64,000 bases of DNA from Zonotrichia leucophrys gambelii (lineage: Eukaryota; Chordata; Aves; Passeriformes; Passerellidae): contig NC_088172.1 in assembly GCF_028769735.1 (NCBI RefSeq), forward strand, positions 36,976,397 to 37,040,396. The letters are read 5' to 3'. A program made the translations under genes and the position numbers. This document shows, piece by piece, positions 34,801 to 46,800 of the stretch (the first letter of the stretch is position 1; each line of letters starts with the position of its first letter). The notes under the pieces are model-generated. The model was not told the DNA's origin and searched no databases. It worked only from the letters and a program-made list of their open reading frames with translations.

Positions 34801-37800
34801 GCCAGTGCTTCTCACTGGATTAAATGATTCAGAGGTCTGGGAAGACCTTGCAATGACTAATGGCCTGAGTTAGCAGCCAGCCTACCTCCATGCGTGTCCT
34901 TGCGTCCATCGTCACAATAGGGGCTGTCCAGAGAGAGATTGAGAAGGTAGAACAGTGTAGCTGTGGCTGGGGAAGCTGGACCTCTTGCTGGCTCAGCTGG
35001 CTCTTACTTTGCAGCCCTACAGATAGGAATCCAACAGTTGACAGTTTGTCAAAGCTTTCCTGAGAAATTATCCACGTGGTGCCTGAGTGACGTGGGTACA
35101 GGGCTGATAGGGCTCTGTGGTTTAACCTTGTATGTATGACTTCTTTCTTTTAGAAGATCAAGAACAGCCTACACACTAGACTCATGCCTTTATTTTACCA
35201 AATACCCATTTCCTTTCTTCTACCACAGACCCATTTCTTTTCTTCAGACATTTCCAGAGGTGAGAAAATGGGTTTGCAGGAGCCTTTCAATAAAAGCTGA
35301 GAATTGGAGCTTGTCTCTCAAATGCCATTTTGCCATCATGCCAAACATGAGGGCTTGAATTCTTTTTGCAGAAATTGCTGATACTGTTGCCTTTGGCTTT
35401 CATCCATTTAGTAGCAGAGGGTCAAAGACAAAGACTGCAAAATGTTAGGGTAAAACCTGTGTATAGAAGCAGCTGTCTGAAATGATATGCCAGGAGGCAA
35501 GAAAAGAGTTTGGTGATTTTTTGTTTTTTGGAGTTGAAAGACTGAAGACTAGATCTTGGCAGTGCTGGCCTGGCATGAGATGCCACTCCCCTTTTATTTT
35601 TCTTCAAGTCTTGTAATTGCCCATTATTGCAGTGGGTGGTGAGAGCAAAGCCAGGAAGCCTCTGGTTAAATAATCAGAGAAATGAACTGTTCTGCAAAAG
35701 CTTTTTGCAGCTGGGGTGGAGCTGAGGCTTGACTGCATGTAGAAGAGCATGTGCTTAAAATGGCTCAAAATCAAAGTGGGAACTTGAGGTGGGATGCTGG
35801 AGAGATGGTGAGTGCTGGGATTTGGGAGTCTTGCTTTGTCCGTTGTCAGCACATTAAAGGCCAGGATCTTCTTGGTTGGTAATGTTTAGGGAGTAGTCCT
35901 TGGCTTGTGTGCTGATTGCTGAGGGACCAGGGCTGGGCTTGAGCTTGGTCTGCTCCCAAGGAAGTCCCTGAGGGTGTTGAAGGGGGACCACATCTTGTAC
36001 CTTGGAGAGCCTGATGCTGCACTGCAGCTCCAAAGCGTTCCCACGTGAATATAACCAGTGGGGTGTGGGGACAGCAGCGTCATTGCAGGCTGGTTCTCAA
36101 ATGGAATCAGGTGCTCATTTATGGTTAGTTGCAAAATGCTTGTTGAAGTAAAATTACGTGATTCTTTGCAAGAGATAGCACATTAAGGTTATGTGTGGGC
36201 TTTTTAAGTCAGTCTTTTCTAGAGATCCATCACCTAATGAAGGGAAGCAAGTGCATGGAAACAGTCCAGCTGAGGATGTTATTCCTCAGGCCTATTTAAC
36301 TGCTACTCTTAATAAGGAAACTGCTTCAGACTTGGCACATGCAGGTCTATGGGGTGACACTGAATGCTACTTTAGGACCCCTCCTTAGTGCTTGTGTGGA
36401 TAAATGAGATGAAAGCCGCTTAGTGTAGAGGTTTTGTTTGGTAGAGGTAGTTTTCCCTGGATCAGCTCCTGAACAGGTGCCAGCAGGTGGCAAGAGGATC
36501 ACACTGGGAGGCTGGATAAGGATGGAGGAGCTGCTGTGGAAACTGCTGGGCAAACAAACAATCTTTTCAAGCACTAAAGCTTCACCAGCCTCAAACTGTG
36601 GTGGCCTTGAGGTTTTGTGCCCAGGCCACAGGTAGGGCAGAGATGCCCAGAGCATCTCAGGAGGGCAGGTGTGTCCATTGTTGCTGACATAATTCGGTAA
36701 CTGCGGCTACGCCTGGAGAGGAGCAGCCCTGGGCTTGTGTGCAAAGCCTGATACAGCTCTGGCAGGCAGAGCATGAGATGAGGGATTGATGTCTGTCCAC
36801 CTGCCAAAACAGAGAGGCAGAAGGTGTTGTGTTGTTTTTGTTTTCCAAAGCAGTCTCTCCTGTGGCATCTGCAGCTTGATGATGTACAGATGATTGCTGC
36901 TCCTCTGATGACAGCCTGCCCACCTCCGCAGGGAGAGACCCAGGCAGAAGGGGAGCTGCTTAAATTGGAAGAGGCAGGAATGTGCTGGGCACCACAAGGA
37001 GTATGGATGCTCCCTCACTGCACCTTGTTCTGCTGCATTTCATGCTGTGTTTGCTCCTGCACGGGCACAGTGCTCTGCTTTGGGTGGGATGGAGCATCTC
37101 TTCATCTGCAGCACAAATCTCTGCCATGGGAGTGTTGGGGTGGCGTCTGACAAGTTCAGAACACTGTCTTCCTCAAACCACTCAGTGTAAAATGTTGCTC
37201 AGGTTTGCCCAAAAATCATTTTGTCCTTTTGGGAAGCTATGTGATTTCCAAAGGGCATATGCAAGAGCTGACCAGGGCTTCATGATGAAAGGGAGCCTTG
37301 GAAAGTGCAAACATGGGAGGCTGCTGTTCTGCTTAGAGAGGAAGAAACCTAATAATGTGCAGGTTTTATCATCTCCTGTTCCTCAGCCTTATTGCATTAG
37401 CACCAAAGACTGGTGCTTGATCACTTTTAATGTGTGTTGCTACGTGAGCTCTCTATCTGCAGCATGTACAGGGCTGTGAGTAGCTCCTCTTGGAAGCTGG
37501 AACATTTGTTCCCAAATCTGCTTCAGAAAAGGAAACCCAAATTATCCAATGGTCAAAATTCCTGGGTGGCCCTTGTATTAATTTAATGAGGGATTGGGAT
37601 TTGTGCCTGCCCATTAAGGTGTAGAGCTGAGTGTGGGAGGCAGGGCAGCTCTGCAGGAGAGGATTGTCCTTGTAGAAAACCACTCTGAGCCTCGGGTGTT
37701 TTTGCCAAAAACCCGACACCGGTTTCAGTGCTGGGAGGGCTGTGATTTCTCACATCAGTGAGGCTCTCACACATCACTCTTCAAATAATAAGGTTGGGTT

Positions 37801-40800
37801 TTTTTTGTTTTTTCCTTGCTCTTCAAGACTGGGAGATAAAAAAATGCAGGAGGTGAATTTAATCCTCGGGTTGGCATCTGTGGGTGTCTGGATATTTATA
37901 TGGCTCTGGCTGTGGCAGTGTGTGTGCTCAGGGTTACCAGCTGTCCCAGAGGGTTATAATGAAGATTAACTCTGCAAAAGCCATTTAAAATTTAATAATT
38001 ACATGAAATACTTATGCTGGCCATTCTCATGCAAACTAAAGCAAGAGCAAGTTCACTCAGCATGTCCCTGGTGTAGCATCCTGTGCGGGTAGGCAGGAGT
38101 TCAGATGGGGTCCCAGGAGGGTTGGACCAAGGGGGTGTTAGAGATGTGACTTCCACATAATATACTGGGAAAAGAGGTCTTGTCTTATGATGATTTTCAA
38201 ATTCCCAGTTCATAAACATGTTCATAACTGCATGTGGCTGATCACAGACCTCTCTCTAATCTCTGTTTTGGTTATTTTCCAGAAAACTTGTGGGAAGTGA
38301 TTGTTAGAAGTCCCTTTCTGCCTTGCAAGATTTTCAGTTTTGTCTTTAAAAAAAAACCCAACAAACTCCAAACACACCATTTTGTGGTTTGTTGCCCAAA
38401 CAGCTCTTGCTAAGGATATGAATCACTGGGTCCTGGGAGGGTCTGATACCAACACTGTCCTTCGTAGCTGGGAAAACTGTTCTGTCACTAACAAATCTTC
38501 ATGAGTGTGTCCTTTCCAACGGTCTGACAAAAAAACTAGAGATCATGTAGTTTCTAACCCCCTACTGTTGGTAGGGATGCCACCTCTAGAACACATTGCT
38601 CAGAGCCTGTCCAACCTTGAACGCTTCCAGGGGTGGGGCAGCCACAGCCTCTCTGAGCTGCCTGTTCTGGGGACTCACCACCCTCACAGGGAAGAGTTTC
38701 TTCCTTATGTCCAGTCTAACCCTGCCTTCTTTCAGTTTTAGGCCATTCCTTCTTTTCCCCTTGTCCTGTCACTACATGTCCATGTTCAAGGTCCCTCTCC
38801 AGATCTCTTGTTGCCCCTTTATGTACTGGCAGGCTGCAGTAAGGTCACCCTGGAGCCTTTTCTTCTCTGGACTGAACAAACTGTTTTCTTACAAGAATTG
38901 CTTCTGCCACTTGACCATTTTTGTGGCCTTCTCTCGACCTAACAGGTCCACATCCTTTTTATGTCGGGGTCTCCAGAGCTGGACACAGCACACCAGCACC
39001 TCCAAGTCCTTGGCAGAGGTGCTCTCAGCCCCTTCATCCTCCCGCCTGTGCCAATACTGGCGATTGTCCTGACCCAGGTGGAGAACTTGGCACATGTTCA
39101 GACTTCCTCATCTAGGACCTGAAGTATATTTTGAGTGGCAGGGAGAGGAATTGAGTTTCCAATAACTTACCCTTTATGGCAGTGATTAGTGGAATTTTTG
39201 CATTTTGGAAAGGTATTTGTGTTGTGCACTTGGGATTTCTAAGTCCTGGTTTGGTTGAGCTGTGGTATCTTGTCAGCTGCAGTGTGGATGTGCTGCATCC
39301 TGGTTCTCTTGTGCAGGCTCTCAGTGTGTGCTCAGACATAAAAATAGGCTGCTGTGGCTGTGTTTCACATGAGTCAGGAGGATATTTGGAGGAGGGAGGT
39401 GGGCTGAGCTCAGGAGAAGAGCTGGCTTTGCAGTGATTCGGAGCTGTTATCTGGGTGTAGGGGAGGGTTGGGCTGCATCACTGTGGTTTTTCTGTCTGAC
39501 TTGTGTGTGCCCTTGGGCTGCGCTCTCTGTGATGCTTCATCCAGCCTTCCTGTCACAGTCAGGATGTGTCACAGCATGTGGTGCACAGATTAATATTGCC
39601 CATCTCTGGAATACCTCTGTATGTAGGTGGTAGAAGCTCCAGGTGCCCCAGCTCAGATTGGCACTGAAGTGGTGGAGGTCAGTTCCCCCAAGTGTTGTGG
39701 GTGAACTGGTGGGACCTTGTCCCTGGTGATGAAGGACTGGAGCATGGAGTTTCCTGAAATTCAGCCTTTCATGAAGCTGTCTCTGGAACCTTGGGCTGCT
39801 GAGCTGCTCACTCCATGGCACTGTGTATGCCAGAGGTCCCAGGAGATCTCCTAAATTTTCCTTCCCAGCTGTATAAGGCACTTACAAAACTTGAACTGAT
39901 GTTGTGTTAGTCCTTTTCTATGCACTGTGTCCCTTCATTACTACTGGGTTGAAGGACTCTTGGCTTGGAGGGGCTCTGACCATGAGGTTTCCCCTTGAAG
40001 GTGGCATTTTCTTGAGGAGCACTCTTATGAAAAGTGTTGTTTGACTTGAGCTCTGAGAATGAAAACATTGTGAGAGGGTGGGGAGAGGAAGGAGCCTGTG
40101 TGGCTGTGGTTTGACTTCTCTGCATCTGCTGTTGGGTGTGGGGCAGCTCTTCCTCTGCTCTTAAGTTTGCTTGAAGTTGTGAAAAAATAATAGCAGAGCA
40201 GAGAAATGGTGCCTTGCAGGTGCTGTGGGTGACCCTGCCAGCACTGCTGGTCACAGCCCTGCACCAGGCTGGCTCCTTGCCCTGCTTGAGGCCAGATGAT
40301 GCTGAGGAACTGGGTCCGTGTCCAACCTGCAAACAGCACGGCTTGGAAGGCCAGTGAGGCTTGTCCAGAACAAGGCATTAAGGCTCAGCCAAGTCCCAAG
40401 TGCGTGTTTGATGACCACCTTGGTGACGTGGAAGGACTGATTGCTCTGTCTACATCAAACTGTTGCGCAGCGAGGTGGGGCACTTCTGAAGGAGCAGGAA
40501 GTGGATGGGAAAAATCTTGGACCAGATTCAAAACATGCAAGTGGAAGTCACTGAATAAACTGAAATGGTGTTTATGGGGAAGATGAGACAGAGGTGAGCA
40601 GTGTCCAGAGGAGGGCAGTGGAGCAGGTGTGAAGGGGATGGAGCACAAGTCTGAGGAGGAGCAGCTGAGGGAGATGGGAGCGTTTAGCCTGGAGAAAAGA
40701 AGGCTCAGGGGGGACCTTATCCCTCTCTACAACTACCTGACAGGAGGCAATAGAGAGGTGAAGGCCCTGCTTCTCCAGGAAGGTGCTCCCTTCAGCTCAG

Positions 40801-43800
40801 CATCTTCGTAGATGAACTGAAGGGAGAACCTTTCTGGAGAGGCAGGACTTGTGTTTGCTTGTGCCACTCTGGAGGCATTTGTCCATTTCCAGACTTGTCT
40901 CCATTTGTTCCAGTTTGCCCTGGCTGTAGATGTGCCTCCTGGTTGTGCCTGTGCTCCTATGTGTGTACATACTCCCTTGGGCTTCCCACTGGCCTGTGCA
41001 CAGCATCTCGGCCTTGTCCTGGCTTGAAGGTGTGGTTAACACCACCTTAAAATATTAGGGGGATATATGGTGTAACCCAGCACAGCATTTAGAGACTTTC
41101 AGTGTTAAGATATTGGCAACTGAAATGCCACCTGCTCAGGTACCTAAGACATGTGTGAATGTCCTGGCTCCTTCAGATCTGTCCTTTCCTTTTCTGAGCT
41201 GGAAAATGCAGCTCAAAAACACAGCTCAGCTGGATGCAGCTGTGGGTGTTCCTCTTTAATTCCATTGTCTGAGGCGTGAGCAAAGCTGGTGATCAGTGGT
41301 GATGGTTCCTGACATGGTGGTGGAGAAGGGTGGAGCTGTCTCCCACTTTAGCAGCAGGATGGTGACAGCTCTCCTAGGCTGTTCCTGTAGCCTGTGGTGA
41401 AAAAGGAGGACGACTCAGGCTGCAGAAAGCTTGGAGCAACTTTAGCATAGCACCAACATGGCTGTGAGCAGCCTCACATGGCAAGCATAAAACGTGTGGG
41501 TTAAAGCACCATCTCTGCTGAGCTTGGCCATTTTACTTGGGGTTGCTGTGGTCTGGAGGTCTTTGAGCACCATTTCCAGCCCTGCTGTGCAGATGGGCAT
41601 GGTGGAAGAAGGTCCACATAGTTTAAGGAGAAGGAAAAGATCCAGCACCTGTGGTGGAGCTGGGATTTTTGTTCCAGTTTGTAGGACTTCTGGAAATATG
41701 GAAGTAGTAGGATGATAAACTTATTATGAGTATTTTATTTTAGTGTGAGCAGTAATACTTGGCGGTGTACATCCGCAGCTTGTCATGTAATGGTTTTAAT
41801 CTTATTTTTTAAGAGCAGAGGGAGCAATGTTTTTCTTAGTGACTGGAGCCAAATCTGCACTCTTGTCCATATCTCTTCATATCTCTCTGGGTTTTGTTTG
41901 CACAATATTGTAGTGGATGTAGCGAACATATGGGCCTTAAATTCATTTAATAGTTGCAAGAAAATGAGTTTAAGGTTCTTATAGTGTTAAGGTAGACATT
42001 TCCAAATTCATTTTTAATGGAACATTTGTTCTCCAAAGATTATTACGCACCATTAAGTCCTCAGCTGCTGGTGTGTTCTTGTGCCCAGGGATGTTATAGC
42101 CAAGGGATATAAACATGTTTATGGGCCCAATTTATTGAACGGTGAGATTAAATATACTAAACTTGAAAATGTCAGTAGAATCATGAGCGCTTTGTCATAA
42201 ATCCTGAGTGAGAACATTTGGACATAAACGTCGTGCTGCCGCATAAAACCGGTGCAAATCAAGTTGTGAGCAGCTGAAAACTTCTCTCACCAGTACAGCA
42301 GTTGTAAGCACTGGGATTTGTCGGCATGAAATATGTCCATGGGAGCAGGTAGTATATGGGTTTTTCCTTTTCTGGGCTGACCAGATGTTCCACATGGGGA
42401 TCATAAACCAGCAAATTATGTTTTAATGCTTCTGTGTGTTTGACGTGCATGGGAGTGGGTGTGGGCAAAGCTCCCATGCCCAGCCATAGCTCATTGTCTC
42501 ACTGCAGGGCAGCACTGGCAGGGAGACCTGATGCTGCTCACTTGATATGTGTGAGTGCATTAAAAAATGGGCAGCATTATCTCTCTCATTCTCTCTCTCC
42601 TTCTCTCTGTATGTGTGTGTATATTTATATATATATATATCAAAGCAAAAATAATTGCTGAATATGTGAGCAAAGAAGCTCTGCAAGATTTATACAGTGA
42701 GATAATGACTTAAATGCTCTCTCTATATATACCTCTATATATATATATGTATATCTCGGTGCATAAGTTATCTATATATATCTATATATGGATATATAAT
42801 AGTACCACATGTGATTATCCCTTATTATCTTGGTGCACAAGCCTTAGAGAGCTTTTTCTACCCTTGTGTTCATGGATTTTACTTTTTTTATCCCCTGGAT
42901 TGAGATAAAATCAAGCAGCGCTGCATGAATCAGGCATTTTGCTGCTTTTGTGCAAAAAGCAGTTGGGTTTTCTGCTTTAAAGGACTTGACTGCAAACCTG
43001 AGTTGTCATTTGGGCTTCTTACCAACCCAGGTGTGTGATATCAGAAGGCACAAGGGCTTGGCTGCCAGTGTGGTCTGGGCTGCCTGCACAGCCAGCTTGG
43101 ATGCAGAGTCATGGAGGAAGAGGAATTTGGGATTTGCCTGGAAGCACACAGCTCAGTCCCTTGAACTGAGGGCCACTGGGTCTGCATTTGAGTGATGGGA
43201 AGCAGTAACGAAACCAGGCTTAATTCCTACTGCTTTGCTATGATGCAATGTGCGCCAGTATCTAATGAGCTGACTCACATCAGTCACTCCACAATAAATC
43301 CCAGTAGCAGGTTCACAGCCTTTTCTCCATAGTTAGAACCAAGCCCTGTGGTTGGCTTGGGTTTTTTGGGTGGGCTGCATGCCCCATGCTGGGCTGGTGG
43401 ACCAAGCTTTTCTGGTAGGAGAAGCCCCAGCTGTCACAAACTCCATGTGAGATGGCACAAGCACGTGTCTGGTGACGGCTGGGAGGGAGCTGTGGTGGTT
43501 GTGGTGGGAGGAGGGCGGGGAAGTACCAAATGTGGTTTGCACTTTGGTGTTCCTGATTTAGAGCATGTTTAGCACCGTCTATGGATGCTCCAAGAGCTGT
43601 GGGCTCTTGGCTGTGTTATCTAGTTTGGAAGTGAAAACTAAGGTCTATATATAGCAGGTTTGATAAGCTTTCCTTAAGTGAGAAGAGGTTTGGTCAAAAA
43701 TATCTTTGTGAAGCTTTATAGTTTTTTACATACTTCTTTTTACATAAGCATATGTACATATAAATGTAAAATACCTATGTTATATATAGAGATATACAGA

Positions 43801-46800
43801 AGTATGTATACTATATACACAGATACAAATACATAAAAAAATACATCAAGCTGAATAGATACTTTAGAGATGTGTGTGTATATTGTATTGGGTTTTTGTG
43901 GTCAGGTTTTGGTAGTGGGGGGCTACAGGGTAGCCTGTGAGGAGCTACCAGTAAAGTTCAACTAATTTCCCCAAGCTGAGTCTAGTTTGCCAGTGACAGT
44001 CACTGGTGAGGAATTTCTCCCTGCCTGTATCTTGACCCACGAGCCTTTTGTTGTATCTTGTTATATTTTCTTAGGTGAAGAAGGCACGTGTAGAACAGCT
44101 TTGGTGGGCATCTGGTGTCCAGGCCATATACATATATGTGCACACATCTTTATAAAATATCTGTGAAATACGTAGGTACAAAAATGTCTACCGTATATAC
44201 GTATGTGTATATACACATGCATGAGTATAAAAAAGGATGCCTATATCAGTCTGTATAGTTTCTATAGATTTTTTTTTTGTATGTATATATTTGGCTATAT
44301 CAGAACTGTGAACTGAAGGTGCAATGGGAGGTTTTGGTGCAGGTTAAACTGTCTTAGAAAGTGTTAAATTTTAGGCCAGCTGGAAAAACTCCAGCTATGA
44401 TATTCTTCTGTAAGCAGCTATTTTTGCTGTTGTGCCTGCAGAGGGAAGGAGAAGTGCTCCCTGTAGCCATGGGGGCACACTGGCTCAGGAGGAAACCCGA
44501 GGCATGGTTATCTCTCTGGAAAAAGTGAGTTTCTTTTTGTAGCTCACAGATTATGACCCTTCACGTTGCTGTTTGAAACAAGGTGTTGCTCAGCTTGATA
44601 AAACAGGGTTAATTAGTTGTTTTGGAGGAGATATGGCTTTATTTGAATCTTTGACTCCTGACCTGTAGTAGACTCAAGGATAAGTGTGCTGTTTGCATTG
44701 CTCCCTGACCTACACGGAGAAAACCCTCATGGTCTTGAGCCAGGATATCTCAAGTGCTTTTCTGGGGGAAATTCTGCCTTTGTGCTATCTGGTTTCCTAC
44801 CAGATCTTCATTCACCCAATGCTCACCTGGCACAGTGTCTCCCACCTCATGACTGAGTCATCCTGCCTGTCTGCACTGGAAATGGCTCTGAATGCAATCC
44901 TAGCTGCTGTATGCACTTGTTATGGAAATACTCATCTTTATAGAGGTGCTTTGGTGACTCACCTCTTAATCCAGCTCTTTCTCAAGGCAGTGGCTGCAGT
45001 GCAGGTGTGTGGGTGCGTTTGTGCTCTTCTGCCCTGTTCCTGCAGCTGTGTGGTGGCTGAGTACCCAGAGTCTTCCTGTGCTGAAGAGTGCAGGAGATTT
45101 TACAAGTAAATTCTGATTTACTGGTAAATCAGAAGAGTAGAGTGTGTTGGATTAACTGATGGGTTTATCACCCTTTACATGCATAGTAGCTGTTGAACAT
45201 GTTATTGGTGCTTCTTCTCTGCAGCCTGAACCCATAAAAGGTGTTAAAACCATAATAATAATAATAATAATAATAATTGCAACAAAATCTGAAAGACGCA
45301 CCCAAGCAAAGCGTGGCCATTTGGGGATGAGAGAAGCTCTGCTAGACCTGATATCTGCAGACCCCCCTGCCTCACCTGTGGCTTCTCTGCCCCGCAGGCA
45401 TCGACATCCTCAAGCTGGTGGCGGCCCAGGTGGGGAGCCAGTGGAAGGACATCTACCAGTTCCTGTGCAATGCCAGCGAGCGGGAGGTGGCGGCGTTCTC
45501 CAACGGCTACGCGGCTGACCACGAGCGCGCCTACGCCGCGCTGCAGCACTGGACCATCCGCGGGCCCGAGGCCAGCCTGGCCCAGCTCATCAGCGCCCTG
45601 CGCCAGCACCGCCGCAACGACGTCGTGGAGAAGATCCGCGGTCTCATGGAGGACACCACGCCGGTAACGCCGGTAATGCTGGGCTGGGCTGTGGTGCAAA
45701 TCTCACCTTGTGAGATGTGGTGGCGTGGGACACAGCTGTGCCCTTGAGCTTGGCTTGTGGCCAGGTAGCTCCCTCTCTTCATGATGGACTTGAGTTGAAG
45801 CAGCACATTGCTTTTGAGCGAGGCTTTGGCAATGTTTGCTCAGATCCCAGGCAAAGTTTTGATGGGTTCTGGATTTCCGTGTGCTTTGTGTATATCTTTG
45901 GAGGTCACCAGGAGGGTCTGGTACCTGAGCCCTTGTGCCAGGAACATGGAGGAAAAAGCATCCCTGTTAGCATGATATTTTCTGAAAAATCCCTTCCCCG
46001 GGATTTCTTCTCCTGGGAAGCTGAGAAGCCTCAGAAAAGAATGAAAACAATAATTATCTGATTGCTTGGGAATGTGGTCTAGAGATGGTTTACCAACAGG
46101 TGCATCTTTGATTGGTTCCATGTGAATTGTTTTAACTTAATGACCAATCACAGCCAGCTGTGTCGGACTCTCTGAGTCAGTCACAAACTTTCATTATCAT
46201 TCTTGTTAAGCTTTCTGATATATCCTTTCTCTTTCTTTAATATAGTTTTAGTATAACATTCTTTAATATAATATATAATATCATAAAATAATAAATCAGC
46301 CTTCTGAGAACATGAAATCAAATTCTCCTCTCTCACCTTGTCCTTAAAACCTCACAAACGCCGCACATTCCCCGATAAACTTGCTCAAATACTGTGGATT
46401 TGTGAGAAGGGCCAAGTACCCTTGAGCACAAAGTGTTGATTCCTCCAGGATGCTGACTGGTAGCATGAGGGAGGCCATGCATGCAGTCCTCCAGAGTTGT
46501 TGCTCTTCCTTGCCAGCACTGGCCTTAAACTGTCCCATATTTTGGGAGAATAAATAAATTGCTGCAGAAGGTCCTGCAGTAGGTTCTCAGCTGGGCATAA
46601 GTCATCAGGAGGTGCTTCTGTGACCTTTGCGGATTTGTTTTGGCCACTGCTGCCTTACTTGTTTCAGTTTTTTGGCTCTGATAACTCGGTGGTCTGCCAG
46701 AAGTGTCTGTAAAGGTGATGAGTGGGGCTTTTTCTGAACATAGAAGCCAGTGGGACAACATGATGAGATGGCAGTGGTTGAGGCATGGCTCTTCCCCCTA

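Larger units (their letters stand above)
31330..45397 (+). other. TNFRSF21: TNFRSF21 intron 3 (14.1 kb)
   Basis: The largest intron: starts gtgagc, ends tgccccgcag. It contains two CR1 fragments, AT-rich microsatellite clusters (42.6-44.3 kb), a decayed ERVL-like LTR, an ATA repeat near its 3' end and unique AT-rich blocks at 33460-33790 and 41700-42330. No extra exon with both splice sites in phase was recognised. A 141-codon frame at 44684-45109 has no family resemblance. Confidence 0.8.

Noticed and set aside
44684..45109. 141-codon open frame in intron 3
   Set aside because: No domain or family match, no splice sites in phase with DR6 exons, and no sign of an independent promoter.
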